DNA of 64,000 nucleotides, taken from assembly GCF_001014615.2 (NCBI RefSeq), contig NZ_LBCQ02000009.1, positions 62,001-126,000 on the forward strand, in the 5' to 3' direction. Under the pieces are notes generated by a model that saw only the letters and a program-made list of their open reading frames with translations, was not told the origin of the DNA and did not search any database. The stretch comes from Aquamicrobium sp. LC103. GTDB taxonomy: Bacteria; Pseudomonadota; Alphaproteobacteria; Rhizobiales; Rhizobiaceae. Shown here piece after piece: positions 25,867 through 34,095 of the stretch. The stretch's first letter is position 1. Every line of letters begins with the position of its first letter. The translations under genes and the position numbers were made by a program.

Positions 25867-26793
25867 ATGCTGTTGCCCAATCTGTCCCGCATTGACCTGA
25901 ACCTGCTTCATGTGTTCGTCGTCATTTATCAGGAGTCCAGCATCACGCGCGCCGCCGAGGCACTCAATCTGAGCCAGCCAGCGGTGAGCAACAGCGTTGC
26001 CCGGCTGCGCGATCTGTTGGGCGATCCGCTCTTCGTGCGCGCGGGCAACGGCGTCGCCCCCACGCCTCTGGCCCAGCGCCTGATCGTGCCGGTGCGTCAG
26101 GCACTGTCTACGCTGGAGCACGCCTTCGGTGAACACGAGACATTCGACCCCGCTACCTCGCAGCGCATCCTCCGCTTCAGCATGAGCGACTTCGCCGAGG
26201 CGGTCCTGCTGGCGCCGCTGATCGGCGAGATCAGCAGCGCAGGCTCGCCGATGGAGGTCGAGAACTTCTATGTTCCCGAGAGGGAACTGCATTCGCGGCT
26301 CGCTTCCGGCGAACTGGATTTCGCCATCGAGTTTCGCCCGCCATCCGAACCGAACCTGCGCCGTCTCCTTCTCATGGAGGACGAGTTCGTTTGCGTCATG
26401 CGACTCGGGCACCCGGCCCTTCAGGGCGACCTCACGCTCGACGCCTATCTGCGGCTGGAGCACCTGCACATCTTCAATCGGCCGCGCTTTTCCAACCTCG
26501 TCGACAGTGCGCTGGCCGCCACCAGGCAGCGCCGCAGGGTGTCCGCCCGCATCGAACACTGCCTTGGGGTGCGGTCGATTCTCGAGGTCAGCGACCTGTG
26601 CGTGACCATTCCGCGCGTCTTCGTCGAGCGCTTCCTCCCGCCAGACGCGTTCACAGTCCGGCCCATCCCTTTCGAGATGGGGCCCCTTGCGACATGGCTG
26701 TTCTGGCATCCGGCGACAGAACGCAGCCCCGCCCATTGCTGGGTCAAGGACGCCATCCAGCGTTTGACTGCCTCGCGTGATGAGCCCGCCTGA
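25867..26793 (+). CDS. LysR-family transcriptional regulator
   Basis: 308 residues. N-terminal winged helix (about 10-68) with SSITRAAEALNLSQPAVSNS, followed by the LysR effector-binding domain. The start LSRIDLNLLHVFVVIY and GNGVAPTPLA are typical of the NodD/PcpR-like branch. It lies 96 bp after the Old Yellow Enzyme gene on the same strand and just before the FrhB-like gene. The shared promoter element is absent here. It may control the next block. Confidence 0.92.
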   Translation: MLLPNLSRIDLNLLHVFVVIYQESSITRAAEALNLSQPAVSNSVARLRDLLGDPLFVRAGNGVAPTPLAQRLIVPVRQALSTLEHAFGEHETFDPATSQRILRFSMSDFAEAVLLAPLIGEISSAGSPMEVENFYVPERELHSRLASGELDFAIEFRPPSEPNLRRLLLMEDEFVCVMRLGHPALQGDLTLDAYLRLEHLHIFNRPRFSNLVDSALAATRQRRRVSARIEHCLGVRSILEVSDLCVTIPRVFVERFLPPDAFTVRPIPFEMGPLATWLFWHPATERSPAHCWVKDAIQRLTASRDEPA

Positions 26794-26902
26794 CATCATT
26801 GATGAGCGTGATAACGCTTATTGAAAACGAGAATTTGCAAGCTAGCCGCCTCCCCTTCGATACTGAGTGAAGGCTTTCGGGTGATCCCGTATTGGGGGAG
26901 CG

Positions 26903-28174
26903 ATGCGCGCCGGCAGTGTGAACGATATCGTTGCAAACGGGCTCTGCACCGGCTGCGGCGCATGCGAAAGCATCGCCGGGCGCGGTTCCATGCGGATGGG
27001 CCTGTCGCCCGAAGGCTTCATGCGTCCGCGGCTGGTCGGCCGTCTCGAGCGCGCCACCGAGGAAAGGGCGCTCGCCGTCTGCACCGGCCGCTCCATGCCG
27101 AGACCGCCGGCCGCCGAAGGCCCGGTTCATCGCATCTTCGGGCGCATCCTACACATGGGTCGCGGCCATGCCACAGATCCGACAATACGCTTCCGTGGCG
27201 CGACAGGCGGCGTGCTGACCGCGCTCGCCACCTTCCTGATCGAAAGTGGCCGCGTCGAAGGTGTCCTGCATGTCGGCACGACGCGCGAGGACCCGATGGC
27301 AACCGAACCGCGCCTCAGCTCGACGCGGGCAGAGGTGCTCGCCGCCAGCGGTTCGCGTTACGGGCCGGCCGCACCGCTCCGCATGGTGGGTGAACTGCTC
27401 GACGCGGGGCGGCTGTTCGCCTTCATCGGCAAGCCTTGCGATGTGGCGACCCTGCGCCGCATGGCCCTCACCGACCCCCGCATCGACAGGCAGGTCCCCT
27501 ACATGCTGGCCATGTTCTGCGGCGGGTCGCCGAGCATCGATGCCACCCACAACGTGGTCCGCCGCTTCGGCGCGGAGCCATCGCAGGTAACCGCGTTCCG
27601 CTATCGCGGCCATGGCTGGCCCGGCCCCACCTTCGTGCGTACCGCCAACGGTCAGGAATTTCGGCAGACCTATGACGAAACCTGGTTCTCCGGCCTGCGC
27701 TACGAATTGATGTTCCGCTGCAAGGTCTGCACGGACGGCATCAGCGAACATGCCGACGTCGTCGCCGGCGATTGCTGGGTGATGGAAAACGGCAAGCCCA
27801 CCCACCGCGAGGTCGGAGATGGATGGAACATCGAGATCGCCCGCACCCAGCGCGGCGCGGAGCTTCTGAAGGCCGCGATCACCGCCGGCTTTCTCCACGA
27901 AGAGCCGTTCTCGATCCCTGAACTGGAAGCGATGCATGACGACCATGGCCTGAAGAAACGGTCCGTGTTCTGGCGCCTTGCCGGCCTCGCGCTTACCGCG
28001 CGTCCGCGCCCGCGCCACTCCGGCCACAGGGTCGTGCGTGCGGGGCTCCTTGAGGCCAGCCCCCGTGAAGCATGGTCGGCATTCAGCGGGGTCGTTACCC
28101 GGCTGCTGAAAGGCCGAAATCACGAAAGCCCAATCACCGCGCCCGCACGCGCGGCAATCGAGAGCGGTGACTAA
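26903..28174 (+). CDS. FrhB/FdhB-like Fe-S flavoprotein (coenzyme F420 hydrogenase beta subunit family)
   Basis: 423 residues; ATG 26903 follows GGGGGAG. The N-terminus has the cysteine cluster NGLCTGCGACES. The FrhB_FdhB N-terminal region (FRGATGGVLTALATFLIESG) and C-terminal region (GKPCDVATLRRM, then CKVCTDGISEHADVVAGDCW) follow, so a [4Fe-4S] cluster and a flavin are likely. In bacteria without F420 this family acts as an oxidoreductase of varied partners. The aminotransferase downstream overlaps its longest frame, though the preferred start there is 28 bp later. Role unknown; perhaps electron supply or reduction of an unsaturated intermediate. Confidence 0.82.
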   Translation: MRAGSVNDIVANGLCTGCGACESIAGRGSMRMGLSPEGFMRPRLVGRLERATEERALAVCTGRSMPRPPAAEGPVHRIFGRILHMGRGHATDPTIRFRGATGGVLTALATFLIESGRVEGVLHVGTTREDPMATEPRLSSTRAEVLAASGSRYGPAAPLRMVGELLDAGRLFAFIGKPCDVATLRRMALTDPRIDRQVPYMLAMFCGGSPSIDATHNVVRRFGAEPSQVTAFRYRGHGWPGPTFVRTANGQEFRQTYDETWFSGLRYELMFRCKVCTDGISEHADVVAGDCWVMENGKPTHREVGDGWNIEIARTQRGAELLKAAITAGFLHEEPFSIPELEAMHDDHGLKKRSVFWRLAGLALTARPRPRHSGHRVVRAGLLEASPREAWSAFSGVVTRLLKGRNHESPITAPARAAIESGD

Positions 28175-28202
28175 GAACCGCCACCAGAAGGAGGAAACCC
28201 CA

Positions 28203-29423
28203 GTGTCCATCGAAACGCTTCGCGCCAAGGCATCAAACACCGGTCCTGCACTGTTCTTCCCCGATCCGGAAGTTCCCGCGATCTACAATTTCGACCAGGG
28301 TCTGGCCGCGCCGGAAACCTATCCGGTCGCAGACCTCACCCGTCTTGCGCGCCAGGTGCTCAACGCTGCCGGCCCATCCGTGCTCGACTATTTCGACCCC
28401 GACGTCGGCTATGAGGAACTGATCTTCGGCTATCGCGGCCTGCGCGCCCGCATCGCCGAGCGCACCCGGCAGATGCAGGGCCGGGATTTCGGGCATGCCG
28501 GCGTCATCCTGACCTCGGGCTCGGTCCAGGGCCTCGCGCTCGCCATGGCCGGCTATGTCGATCCGGGCGACGTGGTTATCGCCGAAGCCTCGTCCTTCCC
28601 CTACGCGCTGCGCTACGCCACGATGCAGGGCGGCGAGGTCCGCACGCTCACGGTCGACGACAACGGCATGGTGGTCGAGGATCTGGAGGGGCTGATCGCC
28701 CAGGTGAAGGCTGAAGGCAAGCGGGTGAAGATGGTCTACACCATCCCCACCTTCCAGACGCCGACGGGTACCGAAATGTCGGTGCCGCGCCGCAAGATGC
28801 TGGTCGAGGCGGCAAAGAAGCACGATTTCATCATCATCGAGGATGCGGTCTATTCCGACCTCCGCTTCTCTGGCGAACCCTTGCCCTCGCTTCTCAGCCT
28901 CGATGACAGCGGACGCGTCATCCAGTGCGGGTCCTTCTCGAAGATGGTTGCGCCGGCCCTGCGCATGGGCTGGTTCATCGGCGATCTGAAGGCCATCGAG
29001 CCGCTGGCCGTCATGCGGCAGGACCTTGGCGTCGCGCAATGGATCGCGCGAGTCATGGCAGACTTCATGGACGAGGGCCTGCTCGAGCCGCACCTTGCCC
29101 GGGTTTGCCAGGTCTATGGCCACAAGGCCAACATTGCCGCAAAGGCGCTGCGCGAGCATTGCGGCGATTTCGTTCGTTTCCGCATGCCGCAGGGCTCGTT
29201 CTACATTTGGGTAGAGATCGACGATCGCGTCGACTGGGACACCGCAGCAGCCCGCGCGGCAAAGGAAGGCATCTTCTTCCGTCCGGGCGAGCGCTTCGCC
29301 GGCGTGCAGGACGACCGCAAGTTCCTGCGCCTTTCCTATGGCCATGTCAGCGAGAAGATCATCGCCGAAGGCATCGCGCGGCTCGGCGCCATCCTTCACG
29401 AATGTGTACGGAAGGCGGCATGA
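28203..29423 (+). CDS. PLP-dependent aminotransferase, class I/II (2-aminoadipate transaminase-like)
   Basis: 406 residues from GTG 28203, with AAGGAGG eight bases upstream. Fold-type I motifs: LTSGSVQGLALAM, the PLP ring-stacking and Asp region IIIEDAVYSDLRF, the Schiff-base Lys in GSFSKMVAPALRMGW, and an Arg-containing FLRLSYGH near the end. It resembles LysN/ARO8-like enzymes of broad substrate range. It overlaps the lactonase gene by 4 bp (ATGA), so the products probably act together on a nitrogen-containing compound. Confidence 0.9.
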   Translation: MSIETLRAKASNTGPALFFPDPEVPAIYNFDQGLAAPETYPVADLTRLARQVLNAAGPSVLDYFDPDVGYEELIFGYRGLRARIAERTRQMQGRDFGHAGVILTSGSVQGLALAMAGYVDPGDVVIAEASSFPYALRYATMQGGEVRTLTVDDNGMVVEDLEGLIAQVKAEGKRVKMVYTIPTFQTPTGTEMSVPRRKMLVEAAKKHDFIIIEDAVYSDLRFSGEPLPSLLSLDDSGRVIQCGSFSKMVAPALRMGWFIGDLKAIEPLAVMRQDLGVAQWIARVMADFMDEGLLEPHLARVCQVYGHKANIAAKALREHCGDFVRFRMPQGSFYIWVEIDDRVDWDTAAARAAKEGIFFRPGERFAGVQDDRKFLRLSYGHVSEKIIAEGIARLGAILHECVRKAA

Positions 29424-30271
29424 TCGCGGTCCGCACCATCGCCTCGGGGTTTGCCTACCCCGAGGGACCGCGCTGGCATGAGGACCACCTCTGGTTCGCA
29501 GACCAGCACGACGAGACCGTTCACATCCTGTCGCCGGACGGCGCGCGCGTGGACAGTTTACATGTGGAGGGAGGCCCGTCCGGCATGGGCTGGCTTCCCG
29601 ACGGCGACCTGCTTGTCGTGTCGATGGAAAACCATGCCGTGCTGCGCCGCAGCGGCTCAGGATTCACGGCCTATTGCGATCTCGGTTACATCCATCGCCA
29701 CCTCACCAACGAGATGGTGGTGGACGCCACCGGCAGGGCCTATGTCGGTAATATCGGCTTCGACTTCGAGGCAGGCGATCCGGTCACGCCCACCATGCTG
29801 GTCATGGTGAACACGGACGGCAGGCCGCGGGTCGTGGCCGAAGATCTCGTCTGCCCGAACGGCACCGTCATCACGCCCGACGGCAAGACGCTCATCATCG
29901 CGGAATCGCTCGCCAACAGGCTCACCGCCTTCGACATCCTGAGCGATGGCGGCCTGTCGAACAGGCGCGTGTTCGCCGAAGTTCCGAGCCACATCCCCGA
30001 CGGCATCTGCCTCGATGCGGAAGGAGGCGTCTGGGCAGCCTCCCCATTCACTAACTCGGTCATCCGGGTGCGCGAGGGCGGCGAGATCACCGATACGGTG
30101 ACGATCGATGGCGCCGGCGCGTTTGCCTGCATGCTCGGCGGCTCCGATGGCCGCGACCTCTATGTCTGCGTTGCCAATCCCAGCATGCGGCCCGAGACGG
30201 TGCAGAAGCGTGGCGGCAGAATCGACGTGGCGCGGGTGTCCGTGCCGGCGGCGACCGGCGCGCGGCCGTGA
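29420..30271 (+). CDS. SMP-30/gluconolactonase-family hydrolase
   Basis: 283 residues from ATG 29420, overlapping the aminotransferase stop. It has the six-bladed beta-propeller features of the family: YPEGPRWHEDHLWFAD with the metal-binding Glu, LTNEMVVDATGRAYVGNIGFD, VCPNGTVITPDGKTL with the metal-binding Asn, and IPDGICLDAEGGVW with the catalytic Asp. Likely a metal-dependent lactonase. The RidA-like gene follows 16 bp later. Confidence 0.9.
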   Translation: MIAVRTIASGFAYPEGPRWHEDHLWFADQHDETVHILSPDGARVDSLHVEGGPSGMGWLPDGDLLVVSMENHAVLRRSGSGFTAYCDLGYIHRHLTNEMVVDATGRAYVGNIGFDFEAGDPVTPTMLVMVNTDGRPRVVAEDLVCPNGTVITPDGKTLIIAESLANRLTAFDILSDGGLSNRRVFAEVPSHIPDGICLDAEGGVWAASPFTNSVIRVREGGEITDTVTIDGAGAFACMLGGSDGRDLYVCVANPSMRPETVQKRGGRIDVARVSVPAATGARP

Positions 30272-30287
30272 CGAAGGCCTGCACGTG

Positions 30288-30668
30288 ATGGAACGTCATA
30301 ACCTCAATCCCCCCGGAATGACTTTTGCGGGCATGAGCCAGGGTGTCGCCAGGGGTGGCCTGATCCACATCTCGGGTCAGGTCTCGCTGGACCAGGGCAA
30401 GGTCGTCGGCATCGGCGATGCCGTCGCGCAGGCGCGCCAGTGCTTTGTAAACATCGAGGAGGTGCTCAGGCTTGCTGGCGCAACGCTCGACGACGTCGTC
30501 GCTCTGCGCTGCTACCTCGTCGATGCCAGGCACTATGCCGACTATGCGTTGGTGAAGAATGCGCTCTTCGCCGACAATCCGCCCTGCGGCACCGCCGTTG
30601 TCGTCAAGGAGCTGCTGTCGCCCGATTTCCTTCTGGAAGTCGAGGCGGTCGCACAGCGCAGCCTCTAG
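30288..30668 (+). CDS. RidA/YjgF family protein lacking the catalytic arginine
   Basis: 126 residues, normal for the family, with IHISGQVSLD, QARQCFVNIEEVL and EVEAVA. In deaminating RidA enzymes the conserved Arg sits in a PAR(S/T) motif before the last strands; here that place reads PCGTAVVV, with Gly instead. Rid subgroups without the Arg are known and generally do not deaminate enamines. A GTG at 30285 is an alternative start. It may handle an unstable intermediate made by the aminotransferase two genes upstream. Confidence 0.85.
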   Translation: MERHNLNPPGMTFAGMSQGVARGGLIHISGQVSLDQGKVVGIGDAVAQARQCFVNIEEVLRLAGATLDDVVALRCYLVDARHYADYALVKNALFADNPPCGTAVVVKELLSPDFLLEVEAVAQRSL

Positions 30669-30682
30669 CGTCCGCCCTGCAA

Positions 30683-31579
30683 CTACAGGCTTTCCCGAGC
30701 CGTCATTTCGCGCATCGTCGTTGCAAAGTTCTGCAGCGACGGCGCGGCTGCGGCACGAGGCCAGACGAAGTCGAGTTCCAGTTCCGTATCGAGGCCCGCC
30801 ACCGGTCGCAGCTCCACCCCATCGGTCAGCTGCGCGCCGATGGAAGCGTTGACGAACGCTACCCCCATTCCAGCCGCAACGAAGCTCATCTGCATGTGGT
30901 CGTTGCTCGCCTCCTGCACCACGCGCGGCACTAGCCCGAGCAGGCGGCACCGTGCCATCAGCCGCGTCTGCGGCAACCAGTAGGTGCTCATCGCCACCGA
31001 GACGAAAGGCTCAGCCACAAGCGCATCAACCGGCACGACATCCAGTTCGCACAGCGGATGCCCGCTCGGCAGCGCAATCCAGAACGGGTCACGCCCCACC
31101 GGCACATGGTCGAGCCAGTCATCCTGAGGCCGCTCGATCAGCACGCCCGCGTCGATTTTTCCATAGCGCAGGGCGGCAAGCTGCTCGATCGAGACCATCG
31201 ACACGAAATCCAGCTGCACCTCCGGAAATCGTCGCGCGAACAGGGCAACGCACGCGGCTACGCGCCGGCTTCGCGTGCCTAGATCGTTCATCGCGATCGT
31301 CAGTCGGTCGATCTCGCCGCGCGCAGCCTTCCGCGCCCGTGTCGCTGCGCGCTCCATCAGGTCCAGCGAGCGGCGTGCTTCCTCGGCATAGACGCGACCG
31401 GCCTGCGTAAGCCGCACCCCGCTCGGCAATCGGTCGAACAGTTGCACCCCAAGCTGCGCCTCCAGTTCGCCGATCTGCTTCGACAGCGCCGACTGTGCGA
31501 CATGGACCGCTTCAGCAGCCCTGCGAAAGTTCGCGTGCTCCGCCACCGCAAGGAAATACCGAACCTGCCTGAAATCCAT
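30683..31579 (-). CDS. LysR-family transcriptional regulator
   Basis: 298 residues from ATG 31579 (MDFRQVRYFLAVAEHANFRR); the frame is open 33 bases further but this start matches the family. The helix-turn-helix includes RRAAEAVHVAQSALSKQIGELE; the rest is the effector domain. It is divergent from the VOC gene at 31683 over 103 bp, the usual arrangement for a LysR activator of the VOC-monooxygenase-reductase unit. Confidence 0.92.
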   Translation of the reverse strand: MDFRQVRYFLAVAEHANFRRAAEAVHVAQSALSKQIGELEAQLGVQLFDRLPSGVRLTQAGRVYAEEARRSLDLMERAATRARKAARGEIDRLTIAMNDLGTRSRRVAACVALFARRFPEVQLDFVSMVSIEQLAALRYGKIDAGVLIERPQDDWLDHVPVGRDPFWIALPSGHPLCELDVVPVDALVAEPFVSVAMSTYWLPQTRLMARCRLLGLVPRVVQEASNDHMQMSFVAAGMGVAFVNASIGAQLTDGVELRPVAGLDTELELDFVWPRAAAAPSLQNFATTMREMTARESL

Positions 31580-31682
31580 CGCCGTAACCCGATCTCGTTT
31601 CGCGATCAGCAAGTGAAGACTCTCTATTGGATTTCCGCAAGCACTTCACGCACGTTCCACAAAAGTAAGACGAGGAACCCTG

Positions 31683-32213
31683 ATGACCCAATCTCCGGGA
31701 GCGATCAATCAAATCGCATTCATGAGCCGCGACATCGCTGCATCGATTGACCATTTCGTCGACCGGCTCGGGATCGGCCCGTGGCTCATGATCGAAGGCG
31801 GTCGTTTTGCCGCAACCCGCTATCGCGGTGTCGCCTGCAATCCCACGCTCACCACGGCCTTCGCCAGTGCGCGAGGCATGGAGTTCGAGCTGATGCAGCT
31901 CGACAACGACGAGCCCTGTATGTGGCGTGATGCGCTCCAGAAGCCGTTCGCCCGCGAAGCGTTTCATCACTGGTGCCGCTGGCCCGACGACTACGATGCC
32001 GCACTTGCCGATGCGTTCTCTCAGGGCTACCGTGTCTATCAAGACGGCGCCACGACGCGCGGCCGCTTCGTCTATCTCGAAAATCCCCAGTCTCCCGACG
32101 ACATCCTCGAACTGACCGAGCGCACGCCGCCGCGCCGCGACTTCCAGGAGCTTGTCGCCGCTGCCGGCCTTGCATGGGACGGATCGCAGCGGGTCGTCAC
32201 GGACTGGGCCTGA
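31683..32213 (+). CDS. VOC-superfamily (glyoxalase/dioxygenase fold) protein
   Basis: 176 residues. The N-terminal strand NQIAFMSRDIAASIDHFVDRLGIGPW, with a potential metal-binding residue set and a paired second half (LENPQSPDDILELTE with Glu), fits a vicinal-oxygen-chelate fold. Such proteins act as epimerases, lyases or dioxygenases. It leads a unit with an LLM monooxygenase and flavin reductase. It is only a distant relative of the VOC protein at 46544. Confidence 0.8.
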   Translation: MTQSPGAINQIAFMSRDIAASIDHFVDRLGIGPWLMIEGGRFAATRYRGVACNPTLTTAFASARGMEFELMQLDNDEPCMWRDALQKPFAREAFHHWCRWPDDYDAALADAFSQGYRVYQDGATTRGRFVYLENPQSPDDILELTERTPPRRDFQELVAAAGLAWDGSQRVVTDWA

Positions 32214-32232
32214 GCACTCAAGGGAGAATTTC

Positions 32233-33594
32233 ATGAAACAGATGGTGCTGAGCGCGCTGGATATGTCCTGCGTCGGCTTTCTGGCCCAGGGCGTGTGGTC
32301 GCACCCCAACGATCGCTCCACGCAACTCAACTCGCTGGCCTACTGGACAGACTATGCAAAGCTGTTGGAGCGCGGCCTGTTCGACATGCTGTTCATCGCC
32401 GACGCGATCGGCGTCTACGATGTCTATGGCGGCTCGAAGGATGCGGCCGTTCGCGGCGGCGTCCAGATGCCGATGAACGATCCGTGGGTCGCGATCTCGG
32501 GAATGGCGGCGGTAACGAGCCATCTCGGCTTCGGCATCACCGGCAACCTCATCTACGAACCGCCCTTCCTGTTCGCCCGACGCATGGCGACGCTCGACCA
32601 CCTGACCGGCGGCCGCGTCGGCTGGAACATCGTCACCGGTATCCTGTCCAGCGGCGCGCGCGCCATGGGCCGCGCCTCGATCGTGCCGCATGACGAGCGC
32701 TACGACATGGCCGACGAATATCTCGAGCTGATGTACCGTCTGTGGGAAGGATCGTGGGACGAAGACGCCGTGCGGCTCGACGCCGATGCGCACATCTTCG
32801 CCGACCCCGCCAAGGTGCACGTCATCAGCCATGCGGGCAAATATTTCCGGATGGAGGGGATGCTGCCCTGCATGCCCTCGCCGCAGCGCACACCGCTCAT
32901 CATGCAGGCGGGCGCATCGGGGCGGGGCAAACAGTTTGCCGCTGCCAACGCCGAATGCGTGTTTGTCAACGGCGTGTCGAAGGCCCAGGTCGCGGCCAGC
33001 GTGTCCGACATTCGCCGCCGCGCCGTCGAACAGGGCCGTGGCGCCGACAACGTCAAGATCCTTGCGGGCACCACCATCGTCGTTGCCCGCACCGAAGCAG
33101 AAGCAAAGGAAAAGGAGGCCGAGTACCGCAGATTCGCCGACCCTGAGGCAGTCCTTGCCCATGCCGCCGGCGGCATCGGCGTCGACCTGTCGAAATATCC
33201 GCTCGACGAGGTGCTGCGATACGAAGCAACCGACGCCAACCGCACGTCGATGGAGATGTACACGCGCAATCCCGCGCGCACCTATACCCCCCGCCAGATC
33301 GCCGAGGAGATGGCAATCTCGGCCCGCAACCTGCTCATCGTCGGAAGCGCCGAACAGGTAGCGGACGAACTCGCGAGCTGGATGGAAGAGACCGGCGTGG
33401 ACGGCTTCAACATCGCGCGCCTCATCATGCCCGGCAGCCTGGAGGCCTTCATCGACCTAGTCGTTCCGCTGCTGCAGGAACGCGGTTTGCACAAGAGCGC
33501 CTATCGCGACGGCACGCTGCGCGAAAAACTCTTCGGCGCAGGCCCGCTGCTTCGGTCGCCCCACCCGGCTGCTGCGGCGAGGACGGTCGCATGA
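32233..33594 (+). CDS. LLM-class flavin-dependent monooxygenase (NtaA/SnaA/DszA type)
   Basis: 453 residues from ATG 32233 with AGGGAG upstream. NtaA-type bacterial-luciferase-like features: the start MKQMVLSALDMSC, TGNLIYEPPFLFARRMATLD, GRVGWNIVTG and LIMQAGASGRGKQFAA. These enzymes use FMNH2 supplied by a partner reductase, encoded here 4 bp overlapping downstream. NtaA, SnaA, EmoA and DszA act on C-N or C-S compounds or do Baeyer-Villiger steps. The substrate here is unknown; the aminotransferase nearby hints at a nitrogen compound. Confidence 0.92.
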   Translation: MKQMVLSALDMSCVGFLAQGVWSHPNDRSTQLNSLAYWTDYAKLLERGLFDMLFIADAIGVYDVYGGSKDAAVRGGVQMPMNDPWVAISGMAAVTSHLGFGITGNLIYEPPFLFARRMATLDHLTGGRVGWNIVTGILSSGARAMGRASIVPHDERYDMADEYLELMYRLWEGSWDEDAVRLDADAHIFADPAKVHVISHAGKYFRMEGMLPCMPSPQRTPLIMQAGASGRGKQFAAANAECVFVNGVSKAQVAASVSDIRRRAVEQGRGADNVKILAGTTIVVARTEAEAKEKEAEYRRFADPEAVLAHAAGGIGVDLSKYPLDEVLRYEATDANRTSMEMYTRNPARTYTPRQIAEEMAISARNLLIVGSAEQVADELASWMEETGVDGFNIARLIMPGSLEAFIDLVVPLLQERGLHKSAYRDGTLREKLFGAGPLLRSPHPAAAARTVA

Positions 33595-34091
33595 ACGCGC
33601 ACACGCCCATGCTTCGTCCCGACCCGACCAGTCTCAAGCAGAGCTTCGCGTTGTTCCCCAGCGGCGTGGTCATCGCCACCACGATCGATGCGCAGGGCGT
33701 CTCTCATGGTTTCACCGCCAGCACGTTCGTGCCCCTGTCGGTCGAGCCGCCGATGGTGCTTGTCTGCCTCAACCGGTCGGCACAATGCTACGACGCGTTC
33801 CTGACGTCCGAACGCTTCGCCGTCAGCGTGCTGCGTCCGGAGCATCAGGACATAGCCATGCGCTTCGCAACGCGTGGCGCTGACAAGTTCGCTGACCGTG
33901 CGTTTGACACCGGGGCGGGCACGCCACCCGTGCTTGACTGCGCGCTGGCGGCCTTCGAATGCAGCGTCGCAGACCGTCATCCCGGCGGCGACCACATCAT
34001 CCTCACCGGGCTGGTCGAGCGCATGCGCCACACCACGCAGGGCGGCGCCATGGTGCATTTCGCCAGGTCGTTTCACGCCGTCGAAATCTGA
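33591..34091 (+). CDS. Flavin reductase, HpaC/NtaB type
   Basis: 166 residues. The flavin-binding pattern FPSGVVIATTIDAQG, HGFTASTFVPLSVEPPMVLVCLN and a final GGAMVHFARSFHAV are typical of the flavin-reductase-like family. It starts by ATGA overlap with the LLM monooxygenase and should give it reduced FMN. The gene converges with the GMC gene over a 4-bp gap. Confidence 0.92.
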   Translation: MNAHTPMLRPDPTSLKQSFALFPSGVVIATTIDAQGVSHGFTASTFVPLSVEPPMVLVCLNRSAQCYDAFLTSERFAVSVLRPEHQDIAMRFATRGADKFADRAFDTGAGTPPVLDCALAAFECSVADRHPGGDHIILTGLVERMRHTTQGGAMVHFARSFHAVEI

Positions 34092-34095
34092 TCCG

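Noticed and set aside
26794-26811. AATGATG half-site before the FrhB-like gene
   Set aside because: The left arm (TCACG on the minus strand) does not fit the element, and the orientation is away from the gene.
31660-31682. GACGAGG upstream of the VOC gene at 31683, like copies A and B of the promoter element
   Set aside because: It lacks the TAGTC-like left arm at the right spacing and overlaps the ribosome site just before the start, so it is explained by translation.
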